A stretch of 64,000 nucleotides of DNA from Paraburkholderia sp. PREW-6R (GTDB taxonomy: Bacteria > Pseudomonadota > Gammaproteobacteria > Burkholderiales > Burkholderiaceae), in the NCBI RefSeq assembly GCF_039621805.1, contig NZ_CP155073.1, positions 992,001 to 1,056,000 on the forward strand, given 5' to 3'. Made by a program: the position numbers and the translations under genes. The notes below the pieces were generated by a model. That model was not told the origin of the DNA, ran no database searches, and worked only from the letters and a program-made list of their open reading frames with translations. Positions within the stretch are counted from its first letter, which is position 1, and every line of letters begins with the position of its first letter. Below, piece after piece: positions 1-7,507 of the stretch.

Positions 1-274
1 GATCATCGGCGTGGAATGACAGGGCAGTTCCGATGTATTGGGCCGCTGACGCGTAGTACTGGCCGCGGAATCCACGGGAAAAAGAGCAGCCTGTGCAAGG
101 TGCGTGGCTTGACCCGGTCTGCTTCGGGCAGCATGGGTCTCATCGCACAAGTAAGCCGCCATGCATGAAGGCGCGATGACCCGACAAGCATGACCGGCGC
201 CATGAACGAAACGGTCGCTTGCTTTACACTGCTTGCCTCACTGTTCTCTTTCCGCTTTTATCACGGACGCCGTC
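1..274. other. left-edge region without a supported gene
   Basis: No reading frame here has a recognisable protein, a convincing ribosome site or domain-like content. The 66-codon frame on the minus strand is Arg/Pro-rich and looks like a by-product of high GC. It probably holds the promoter of the following gene, but I see no clear -35/-10 pair. Confidence 0.5.
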
Positions 275-772
275 ATGTTCGAAGTCTCCTCCAACGCTCA
301 TCTCTCCAAAGCCGCGCAGTACGAAGAACTGGTCGCGCAGGCGCGCTCGCTGCTCGCCGGTGAGGTCGACTGGATCGCCAATGCGGCGAATTTTTCGTCA
401 TTCGTGTTTCATTCGCTCAGCGATCTGAACTGGGCCGGGTTCTATTTCCATGACGGCAAGGAACTGGTCGTCGGACCGTTTCAGGGCAAGCCTGCCTGCG
501 TGCGAATTCCGCTTGGCAAAGGCGTATGCGGCACGGCCGCGCAGACGCGTCGGACGCAGGTCGTGCGTGACGTGCACGAATTTCCGGGCCACATCGCGTG
601 CGATTCGGCGTCGCAGTCGGAAATCGTGGTGCCGCTCGTTTCCCCGGATGGCACGCTGATCGGCGTGTGGGACGTGGATAGCCCGGTGGTCGGGCGCTTC
701 GACGAAGAGGACGCGAAGGGCATGGAAGCGCTGTGCGCGGTGTTCATCGAGGCAGCGCTGCCCCACGCGTGA
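275..772 (+). CDS. msrC: free methionine-(R)-sulfoxide reductase, GAF fold
   Basis: This 165-residue single-GAF-domain protein should reduce free L-methionine-(R)-sulfoxide in the cytosol, using thioredoxin-type reductant; it repairs oxidised free methionine rather than protein-bound residues. Three cysteines, C75, C85 and C109, sit with the same spacing (10 and 24) as the redox cysteines of the Escherichia coli enzyme YebR, and the flanking segments ACVRIPLGKGVCGTAAQT and HIACDSASQSEIVVPL are family hallmarks. I chose the ATG at 275 (MFEVSSNAHL) because it matches the normal family N-terminus; an in-frame ATG at 233 would add 14 unlikely residues. It stands alone, with a GC-rich hairpin just after the stop. 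Function is inferred from the family; the cysteine pattern makes it strong. Confidence 0.92.
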   Translation: MFEVSSNAHLSKAAQYEELVAQARSLLAGEVDWIANAANFSSFVFHSLSDLNWAGFYFHDGKELVVGPFQGKPACVRIPLGKGVCGTAAQTRRTQVVRDVHEFPGHIACDSASQSEIVVPLVSPDGTLIGVWDVDSPVVGRFDEEDAKGMEALCAVFIEAALPHA

Positions 773-791
773 CGCCGCGCCTATCGCGCGC

Positions 792-810
792 GCCGCGCGC
801 AACGCGCGGC
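792..810 (+). terminator. GC-rich hairpin after the methionine sulfoxide reductase gene
   Basis: GCCGCGCG (792-799) and CGCGCGGC (803-810) form a perfect 8-bp stem with a CAA loop, 20 bases after the stop codon. No T tract follows, so it is a possible weak terminator or 3'-end stabiliser, not a classic intrinsic terminator. Confidence 0.35.
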
Positions 811-1276
811 AGCTTGCGTTGACTCAAGCCGCTATTTCAGCGATCCCCCGCATTGCCCCCACCTGCACGTTCGATAGCCACGACTGACAGATGCTCAGCC
901 GCTAAGGGCATCCACTCGCATTTCCCACCGAAGTTGCCGATAAGCCGATCGACGTGACGCTGACAGACGAGCCGCTCTTAGCGTTCCGCTCGAACTGCAA
1001 ACCAATGAGTGCACGCGATACCTGTTCGCAACGCCGCGCCGATTCTCGCCAGCCGCTCGCCGCTCGCCGGGCATCCGGCGGCACGCGTGGTGTGGCAGCC
1101 AATCAGGGATTACACCCATGCAAACGTTGTGCGCCACGAATACGCGTTCAATGCGTCGCGGGCGGCAGGAAAGCCGCTATGATGAGCACGGCTGTCCGAA
1201 AAAGCCGGATCCATGTCCGAGTTTTCGTGGTCGCCGGATGCGTCAGCAACACGCTCAATCGCAGGTGATCCCAGGA
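811..1276. other. intergenic stretch, no gene seen
   Basis: About 465 bases separate the reductase from the GGDEF/EAL gene. Open frames on both strands are Arg-rich, lack ribosome sites and resemble no family. The frame of the GGDEF/EAL gene stays open back to an ATG at 1118, so part of this stretch could encode a longer N-terminus, although those residues do not look like a domain. No clear promoter was found. Confidence 0.45.
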
Positions 1277-3004
1277 ATGTCAGAGACCGGCGCGATGCAC
1301 GATCACTTTTACGCCGAAGCGCACATATGCCACGCGGCGCTAGCGGCAGCGCCGTATGGCATGTTCATCTGCAATGCGGAGGGCACGTTCGAGGCGGTCA
1401 ACGCCGCGTTCGAAAAGCTGACCGGCTTCACGGCTCACGAACTGGTCGGCCGGCGCACTATTACGTCGCTGCACGATCCCGCGGAACTCGCGCGGCGCGC
1501 CGGTGAGTTGCCGCCGCTTGCCACGGTGACGTCGCGCTACGAAGGCGAATGGACCTATCTGCGGCGCGGCGGCCCGCGTATCCGCGTGGTGGTAGCGCTC
1601 GCGCCGTTCGCTGCCGACGCCCTGCGCTCCAGCCCAACGGGTTGCCGACCCGCTCGCTACGTGGGCACCGCAATCGATATGACGCGGTATGCGCAATCCG
1701 AGGCGCGCCTCTGGTATGTCGCTCATCACGACGGCGTCACCCGTCTGCCGAATCAGACGCTCTTCACCGAACGCCTCGAACTGATGATCACGCGCTGTCA
1801 GCGCAATCGCTGCGGCTTTACCGTGCTGGTCGCCGAACTCGACCATCTGCGCAAGCTGCGCGACGCGCTCGGTCTGCATGCGGCCGAGCTCGTGCTGCAG
1901 ATCGTCGGCGAGCGCCTGCGCAGTCTTTTTCCGAACGACGGCACCATCGCGTCGCTCGGCGGCACACAGTTCGCGCTGCTTATCAACGAAACCGGCGCGG
2001 CGGCGGACGCGTTCGCCGCGGAAGCGCTCGGTCGCATCGCCGAAGCGATCGATTACGCCGGCACGCCGCTGAATATCACCGCGAGCATAGGCATCGTCGC
2101 CTATCCAGCCGACGGCGGCGACGCGCCCACGCTGATGCGGCGCGCGGGTGTCGCGCTGTCCGCGGCGTCGGCGGTAAGCGGCAATGCTGTCAGGCGCTTT
2201 TCCACTGCGCTCGAAGGTCAGGCGGCGCGGCGCTTCGAACTGGAAACCCTGCTGCGCGAGGCCGTCGAGCGTCAGCAGCTGCATCTGGTCTATCAGCCGC
2301 AAGTGACGCTTGCCGATGGACGTATTGCGCAAGTCGAGGCGCTGTTACGCTGGGATCATCCGCAACGTGGTTGCATCAGTCCGGCGGAGTTCGTGCCGGT
2401 CGCTGAAGAGGCGGGTCTGATCGACCCGATCGGCGAATGGGTGATTCGCACCGCCTGTCGTGACGCCGGCAAATTGCTGCGGCTGACCGGCACGTTGCCG
2501 CGCTTCGCCGTGAACGTGTCGCCGCAACAATTCCAGAAGCAGAATCTGTTTGAAACGATCCGCGAAGCGCTCGAAGATGCGGCGCTCCATCCGTCCTATC
2601 TCGAAGTGGAAATCACTGAAGGCGCGTTGCTCGGCGATACCGAGCAGGCGTTACACACGCTGCATCGGCTGCGCGAGCTGGGCGTGGAAGTCGCCGTGGA
2701 CGACTTCGGTACCGGCTATTCGAGCCTTGCCTACCTCACGCGCTTTCCATTGAACCGGCTCAAGATCGACCGCTCATTCGTCGTGCGCATGGGCAGCGAT
2801 GCACAGTGCGCGGCGCTGGTCGGCGCAATCATCGCGATGGCGCACGCGCTCAAGCTGCGGGTGACGGCGGAGGGCGTCGAAACCGCCGGGCAGGCCGCAC
2901 AGCTCGAAGCGCTGGGTTGCGACGAGGCACAAGGCTTCTGGTTCTCGCGCCCGCTGACGGTGGCCGCGCTGCGCAATCTTCTCAGGCCGCTCGGCTGGCC
3001 CTGA
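1277..3004 (+). CDS. PAS-GGDEF(degenerate)-EAL protein, probable cyclic-di-GMP phosphodiesterase
   Basis: A 575-residue soluble signalling protein. A PAS domain (about residues 15-145, with AAPYGMFICNAEGTFEAVNA) comes first, then a GGDEF-like domain (about 150-310) whose signature reads LGGTQF near residue 228 instead of GGDEF, so diguanylate cyclase activity is unlikely. The EAL domain (about 325-570) is intact: EALLRW near residue 354, then AVNVSPQQF, EVEITE, DDFGTGYSS, LKIDRSFV, AEGVET and EAQGFW carry the metal and catalytic residues. The likely role is hydrolysis of cyclic-di-GMP, perhaps gated by the PAS sensor and by GTP binding at the degenerate GGDEF. The start is uncertain: ATG 1277 is preferred, with ATG 1295 or 1118 as alternatives. 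No signal peptide or membrane segment is seen, and no neighbour explains its ligand. Confidence 0.9.
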   Translation: MSETGAMHDHFYAEAHICHAALAAAPYGMFICNAEGTFEAVNAAFEKLTGFTAHELVGRRTITSLHDPAELARRAGELPPLATVTSRYEGEWTYLRRGGPRIRVVVALAPFAADALRSSPTGCRPARYVGTAIDMTRYAQSEARLWYVAHHDGVTRLPNQTLFTERLELMITRCQRNRCGFTVLVAELDHLRKLRDALGLHAAELVLQIVGERLRSLFPNDGTIASLGGTQFALLINETGAAADAFAAEALGRIAEAIDYAGTPLNITASIGIVAYPADGGDAPTLMRRAGVALSAASAVSGNAVRRFSTALEGQAARRFELETLLREAVERQQLHLVYQPQVTLADGRIAQVEALLRWDHPQRGCISPAEFVPVAEEAGLIDPIGEWVIRTACRDAGKLLRLTGTLPRFAVNVSPQQFQKQNLFETIREALEDAALHPSYLEVEITEGALLGDTEQALHTLHRLRELGVEVAVDDFGTGYSSLAYLTRFPLNRLKIDRSFVVRMGSDAQCAALVGAIIAMAHALKLRVTAEGVETAGQAAQLEALGCDEAQGFWFSRPLTVAALRNLLRPLGWP

Positions 3005-3056
3005 CGGTTACCGGAAGAGCGTAGCGTTCTCACATCGCCCCTCCGGTTGCGAGTCT

Positions 3057-3272
3057 TCAATCCTTAAGACGGTGGAGCGCGTTGGCTCGATGCACCGCGT
3101 GCTTGCCGCTTTTCTCGCTTTCCACCTCGTATTGCGGTTCGTCCTTGGAGGCGGCGACAGCGTGGCCGTCCACCGTTGTGTGAGTAGAAATGACACGCAC
3201 CACCTTGCCGTGTGTCATGCCTTGCGGTGTGTTCCAGCTGACGCGGTCATGGACTTTAAAATGCTCACTCAT
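3057..3272 (-). CDS. DUF2945 small protein (hypervirulence-associated TUDOR-like)
   Basis: A 71-residue protein beginning MSEHFKVHDRVSWNTPQGM. The pattern of an opening KxxDxVxWN strand, a central T-H-G-K-V strand and the closing Y-E-V-E-S-E-K-S-G-K-x-A-x-H fits the DUF2945/TUDOR-like family, a small beta-barrel of unknown molecular function, often stress-associated in soil bacteria. It is a single-gene unit transcribed away from the MscS gene, with 209 bases of shared upstream DNA that must hold both promoters. It is rich in charged residues and has no signal peptide, so it should be cytosolic. Family assignment is fairly firm; function is unknown. Confidence 0.8.
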   Translation of the reverse strand: MSEHFKVHDRVSWNTPQGMTHGKVVRVISTHTTVDGHAVAASKDEPQYEVESEKSGKHAVHRANALHRLKD

Positions 3273-3481
3273 CTCAGCGCTCCTGTGCGGATTAAAAAGG
3301 CGTTCGAATCATTCGGTTAATACCTTTGCGTTCAACGCGTTACACGATGTCTCAGTGTTCGATCGAGACCGTGTGACGGTTTTCGCAAGCATCGTGCCGC
3401 TTCGTTGTCGAACGGATTCGCGGGAACGTATCCTGCTTTTGCACGTCAAGACAATTGAGTGATGCAGGAGGACGAAGCCGG

Positions 3482-4291
3482 ATGAACGATAACTTTTCTC
3501 GTCTGTTGCATTTCCAGCCGTCGCTACTGGTGAGCCTCACGCACGACGTGCTGCACATCGTTCTTGCTGTCGCCATCATCGTGGTGGGGTGGTGGGTGTC
3601 GAATCGCGTGGGCGTGATGTTTGCCAAGGCGCTGGCGCGCACGCATGCGGATCCGACGCTTGCGCCAATGCTCGCCGCGATGGGCACCTGGGCGGTGCGA
3701 GTGCTTGCGTTTGTGGCGGCGCTTAGCGAAATCGGCATCGCAACGGCCAGCGTGCTGGCCGTGCTCGGCGCGGCAGGTCTGGCCATCGGTCTCGCGCTGC
3801 AGGGCACGCTGCAAAATATCGCAGCCGGCATGATGCTGCTGATGCTGCGGCCGTTCCGTGTCGGCGACGTGATCGAGGGCAGCGGCGCGGCCGCCGGTAT
3901 CGTGCGCGAGGTGGGCCTGTTCACCACGCGCATCGAACGTAGCGACGGCAACGCCGTGTTCGTCCCGAACAGCCAGATCTGGAGCAACCCGGTGATCAAC
4001 TACAGCAGCGGTGGCACGCAGCGCATCGAGGTGGAGGTGGGTCTCGCGCAGCGCAAGGACGTCGACGCCGCAATGGGTGAGCTGAAGAAGCTGGTCGCCG
4101 ACGAGCCGCGCGTGTTGACGGGCTCGACGCTGGCACCGGTTATCAGCGTGGCGGACTACCCGGACGATGGCGGCGCGACCTTGCGCATCGCCGCGTGGGT
4201 GCGCTCACCGGACGCGTCGTTGACGAGCGGCGATCTGCACGAACGCGCCCAGGCTGCGCTCGAGCAGGCCGGCTGTGCGGTGGCGGCCTAG
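3482..4291 (+). CDS. small-conductance mechanosensitive channel, MscS family
   Basis: A 269-residue inner-membrane protein with three predicted membrane segments followed by the soluble MscS beta/alpha cage. The pore-lining third helix is clear: VLGAAGLAIGLALQGTLQNI, rich in the Gly/Ala packing pairs of MscS, followed by MLLMLRPFRVGDVIE and the beta-domain motif FVPNSQIWSNPVINYS. It opens under membrane tension to release solutes during osmotic downshift. The start at 3482 is supported by AGGAGG at 3467-3472; an upstream ATG at 3455 in frame is ignored because the Shine-Dalgarno lies between them. Length is close to E. coli MscS (286). The next gene begins 89 bases on and is functionally unrelated. 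Confidence 0.93.
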   Translation: MNDNFSRLLHFQPSLLVSLTHDVLHIVLAVAIIVVGWWVSNRVGVMFAKALARTHADPTLAPMLAAMGTWAVRVLAFVAALSEIGIATASVLAVLGAAGLAIGLALQGTLQNIAAGMMLLMLRPFRVGDVIEGSGAAAGIVREVGLFTTRIERSDGNAVFVPNSQIWSNPVINYSSGGTQRIEVEVGLAQRKDVDAAMGELKKLVADEPRVLTGSTLAPVISVADYPDDGGATLRIAAWVRSPDASLTSGDLHERAQAALEQAGCAVAA

Positions 4292-4380
4292 CCGGCGCTG
4301 CCTCCCCCAGTGAGGCACCCCGTGCAAATGGGATCTCGCCCGTGCCTGGCGCGCGCCTTTATAATCGTATTCTTCTTTAC

Positions 4381-5181
4381 ATGTTCAACCCAATTCGCTT
4401 GATCGACACATCTGCAACCGCCGGCCGTTCTACGGGTGAAGAGGGCGGCGTATCTGGCGAAGCGCCTCAGGCTGCGCACGTCCTCGCGGCGGTGCGCGCG
4501 TCCACCGCGCGACGCCACGAACTGCTGCATGAAATCATGCCGCTGTCGGTCGACAGCGTCGAACTGCACGACTACCTCGCCCACCTCGTCATTCTGCGCC
4601 ACTGGCTCGAGCCGCTCGAACCGTGGCTCGCTAGTTTCGACGACGGGCCGCAAGCGCCCGCGCATCGTGCGGCACGGGTCGCTTCTGACCGGGATGCTCA
4701 TTCGTTCGCTGATTCGACTGCCGCTCGCTCGCCGGTCATTCCGCATGCGAACCCGGCTGCGCAAGGCATGACCCGACTCGCATTGATCGCCGCCGATCTG
4801 GCCCACGAGTCGGTCAGTGCGCGCGAGCGTGCTGACCTTGTGTCGTTGGTCAGCGCTGCGCGTGGGTGGAGCGGCGTCGAAAGCGCGGCATACCGCTGGG
4901 GCGTCTGCTACGTGATCGAAGGTTCCCAGTTGGGCGGCGCGGTGCTCTACGCGAAGCTGAAAGACCGTCTCGCGCCGCATCCGCTTGGCTATCTGAGCGC
5001 CGGCCGGGCCTCGCTCGGTCCGCGTTGGCAGGCGTTCGTGCGCGCGATGTGTGATGAAGTGCAAGGGGCTGCCGGCGTCGAGGAAGCGTGCCGCGGCGCG
5101 GCCGACGCGTTCGACCGCCTGATCGAACTGGCCGGGACGGCGCCGCGCGCGACGCGCGCGATCTGCGCGAGCGCGGACTGA
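4381..5181 (+). CDS. bphO: biliverdin-forming heme oxygenase
   Basis: A 266-residue cytosolic heme oxygenase that opens heme to biliverdin IX, CO and iron. The N-terminal helix with the proximal heme ligand reads VRASTARRHELLH (ligand probably H46), and the distal-helix region reads YVIEGSQLGGAVLY with the flexible glycines typical of the family. A loop of about 35 residues rich in Ala, His and Ser (around 105-135) is longer than in short bacterial enzymes. It lies 29 bases before a PAS histidine kinase gene and 2.3 kb from a bacteriophytochrome gene that needs biliverdin, so supplying chromophore is the most likely job (inference from context). An open frame extends upstream into the MscS gene, but the ATG at 4381 gives a normal N-terminus. 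Confidence 0.87.
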   Translation: MFNPIRLIDTSATAGRSTGEEGGVSGEAPQAAHVLAAVRASTARRHELLHEIMPLSVDSVELHDYLAHLVILRHWLEPLEPWLASFDDGPQAPAHRAARVASDRDAHSFADSTAARSPVIPHANPAAQGMTRLALIAADLAHESVSARERADLVSLVSAARGWSGVESAAYRWGVCYVIEGSQLGGAVLYAKLKDRLAPHPLGYLSAGRASLGPRWQAFVRAMCDEVQGAAGVEEACRGAADAFDRLIELAGTAPRATRAICASAD

Positions 5182-5210
5182 CGCGCCCGAGACACGCCCG
5201 AGACACGCCC

Positions 5211-6869
5211 ATGGACAGCCGCCATCACGATCCGTCAATGGCCTCGCACGAATTCGATGCGGCGATCGCGTTCGAATCGCTACCCGAGGCCTATCTGATT
5301 CTCAACCGCCGTTACGAGATCCTGCTTGCCAATGCGCGCTATCTCGATCTGATAGGCCAGTCGCTGAGCGACCTGCGCGGCAAGTCGATCCTCGACGTCA
5401 ACCAGTTCGGCACCGCCGAGCAGCGCGACGCACGTCGCGCGTGGCTGATGACCGCGTTGCGTGACCTCACGGTCGGTGAATCGAAATGGTCGCCGCTGTT
5501 TCGCTACGAAATGCCGGACCGCCGTCACGACGAACCCGATGCGGACGACCCGTCTGGCGAGCGCGTTGCCCGTTACTGGAAAATCAAGGCAAGCCTCCTG
5601 GGCTCGCGGCACGGTCAGGGCGGCAATATCGCGCTGCGTGTGAGCGAAGTTACCGAGCGCGTGTCCGACTACGAACGCGAACAGCGCGAGCGGGCCAAGC
5701 TGCGCTCGCAGGCGCAATTGCGCCAGCTGCTCGCGGACGAAGCGAAGGCGCAGTTGCGCGACAGTCAGGAGCGCTTCCAGTTCGCACTTGCGTTCTCGCA
5801 ACTCGGCGCGTGGGAACTCGATCCGGGCAGCGGTGTGATCGAATGCACGGATCAGTGCAAGACCAACCTTGGCCTGGGACCGACGTCGACGCTCACGGAG
5901 CAGCGGCTTTTCGAAGAGATCGTGCATCCGGAAGACCGTGCCCGTCTTCGCGACGCGATGAAGCAGGCGTTTGCCGGTCAGGATCATTTCGAAGTCGATT
6001 TCCGCATTGGCTGGGCGAGCGGCTCGATCCGCTGGATTCTGGTGCGCGGTGTCGGGCGCTTCTTGCCGGATGGAGAGTTGAGTTCGGTGATCGGCTTTAC
6101 GCTCGACATCACCGCGCGCAAGGAGGCGGAACTCGAACAGCGCGAAATCGCCGCCTCCGAAAAGCGCGCGCGCGAGCATAGCGAGCGGCTCACGATGGCA
6201 ATGGACCACTTCGTCACGACGGTCAGCCACGAGTTGCGCTCACCGCTTTCGGCGATCATGTCGTGGACCGACCTGCTGCAGCGCGCGGCCGACCCGTCGC
6301 ATGTCGCGCGCGCCACCGGCGTCATCAGCCGCAACGCGCGCCAGCTTTCGCACATGGTCGACGATCTGCTCGACAGCGGTGCGATCGTCACCGGCAAACT
6401 CTCGGTCAATCTGAAGCCGGTCGATCTGGGCGCGCTTGCCGGGATCGTCGCTGAAGACATGCGCATGCATGCCGAAGCGAAAGGTCTTCAACTGATTGCG
6501 GACGATCTCGCGTCCGCTACCGTGCTCGCCGACGAAAGCCGGATGAAGCAGGTCGTGTGGAACCTGGTGTCGAACGCGGTCAAGTTTACGCCGCAGGGCG
6601 CGGTGGAACTGACGGTGCGCGCCGTCGGCGAACGGGTCGAACTGGCTGTGCGCGACACAGGCATGGGGCTCGATCGTGAATCGCTGGGACGCGTTTTTGA
6701 GCGCTTCCAGCAGTTCGGCGCTGACGGTTCAGGCCGGGTGGCCGGCCTCGGTCTGGGATTGTGGCTGGTGAAGAATCTGGTGGATCTGCATCGCGGCACG
6801 ATCAGCGCCGAGAGTCCAGGGCCGGGGCAGGGCGCAACGTTTCGCGTCACGTTGCCGGCGTATCACTAG
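5211..6869 (+). CDS. PAS-PAS sensor histidine kinase, phytochrome-cluster partner
   Basis: A 552-residue soluble kinase. A first PAS domain (about residues 15-130, starting LPEAYLILNRRYEILLANAR) is followed by a coiled-coil linker full of Glu, Arg and Gln (about 155-190), a second PAS/PAC domain (about 190-310, with FEEIVHPEDRARLRDAMKQA and GFTLDITARKEAE), then HisKA with phospho-acceptor H340 in SHELRSPL and a HATPase domain with N box (WNLVSNAVKFTP), DTGMG and GLGLGLWL. There is no receiver or DNA-binding domain, so phosphate must pass to a separate regulator. It follows the heme oxygenase by 29 bases and probably shares its mRNA; the convergent gene 176 bases away encodes a stand-alone receiver. 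The ligand of its PAS domains is unknown. ATG 5211 follows two copies of GAGACACGCCC with no strong ribosome site. Confidence 0.9.
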   Translation: MDSRHHDPSMASHEFDAAIAFESLPEAYLILNRRYEILLANARYLDLIGQSLSDLRGKSILDVNQFGTAEQRDARRAWLMTALRDLTVGESKWSPLFRYEMPDRRHDEPDADDPSGERVARYWKIKASLLGSRHGQGGNIALRVSEVTERVSDYEREQRERAKLRSQAQLRQLLADEAKAQLRDSQERFQFALAFSQLGAWELDPGSGVIECTDQCKTNLGLGPTSTLTEQRLFEEIVHPEDRARLRDAMKQAFAGQDHFEVDFRIGWASGSIRWILVRGVGRFLPDGELSSVIGFTLDITARKEAELEQREIAASEKRAREHSERLTMAMDHFVTTVSHELRSPLSAIMSWTDLLQRAADPSHVARATGVISRNARQLSHMVDDLLDSGAIVTGKLSVNLKPVDLGALAGIVAEDMRMHAEAKGLQLIADDLASATVLADESRMKQVVWNLVSNAVKFTPQGAVELTVRAVGERVELAVRDTGMGLDRESLGRVFERFQQFGADGSGRVAGLGLGLWLVKNLVDLHRGTISAESPGPGQGATFRVTLPAYH

Positions 6870-7045
6870 GTGCTCGCGTCAGCGTTGTTCCTACGTGTGA
6901 CTCACGCCGTGCGTAAAGGCCGCGCTCGTGTGGTGAAAGATGTTACGCGAAGTGAGGCGAATGGGCCGCCGATAAGTCCTTTTGAACAGCGGCGTTCATG
7001 GAAGGCGAGGCCGCGGCGTGCAGGCGTCGCTTCACGCAGGCCGGC

Positions 7046-7507
7046 TTAACGCGGATAAGGCGGCGGCTCGTTCAACACGGCCCAGAACATGCCCAGGTCG
7101 TTGATGGCGGCCATGAAGTCGTCAAACGCGACGGGCTTCACCACATAGGCATTCACGCCGAGATCATAGCTGCGCAGCAGATCGGTTTCTTCCCGCGACG
7201 AAGTCAGCATCACCACCGGAATCCGCTTGAGTTTGTCGTCGCCGCGTACGGCTTTGAGTACCTCGTGGCCGTCGATCTTCGGCAGCTTCTTGTCGAGCAG
7301 AATCACCGCCGGGTTTTCTTCCGCGCGGTCTGCCCACGGTCCTTCCCGGCGCAGGTATTGCAACGCCTCTTCGCCGTCGCGCAATGACACGACCGGGTTG
7401 GCCAAACGCGTTTTTTCCAGCGCGATCAGCGTGAGTTCGACGTCGTTCGGATTGTCTTCCACCAGCAGGATGGGTCTCAACACGCTTTTTCCTTCATTTC
7501 GATTCAT
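7046..7507 (-). CDS. single-domain response regulator, Rcp1 type
   Basis: A 153-residue receiver-only protein, the usual partner of a phytochrome kinase. The acidic pocket is in ILLVEDNPNDVE, the phospho-acceptor is D72 in VILLDKKLP, the conserved Thr/Ser lies in VVMLTSS and the conserved Lys is K124 in VVKPVAF. There is no output domain; regulators of this class dimerise and act through protein contacts or as phosphate shuttles. Its start lies inside the end of the phytochrome gene (14-base overlap), which argues for translational coupling and a dedicated pairing. It might also take phosphate from the PAS kinase encoded convergently. Confidence 0.9.
   Translation of the reverse strand: MNRNEGKSVLRPILLVEDNPNDVELTLIALEKTRLANPVVSLRDGEEALQYLRREGPWADRAEENPAVILLDKKLPKIDGHEVLKAVRGDDKLKRIPVVMLTSSREETDLLRSYDLGVNAYVVKPVAFDDFMAAINDLGMFWAVLNEPPPYPR

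Noticed and set aside
954-1268. 104-codon plus-strand frame before the GGDEF/EAL gene
   Set aside because: Arg/Ala/Ser-rich with no ribosome site or family features, and it overlaps possible upstream sequence of the next gene.
3295-3315. tRNA T-arm-like GTTCGAATC
   Set aside because: No matching acceptor or anticodon arms flank it, so it is a chance match.
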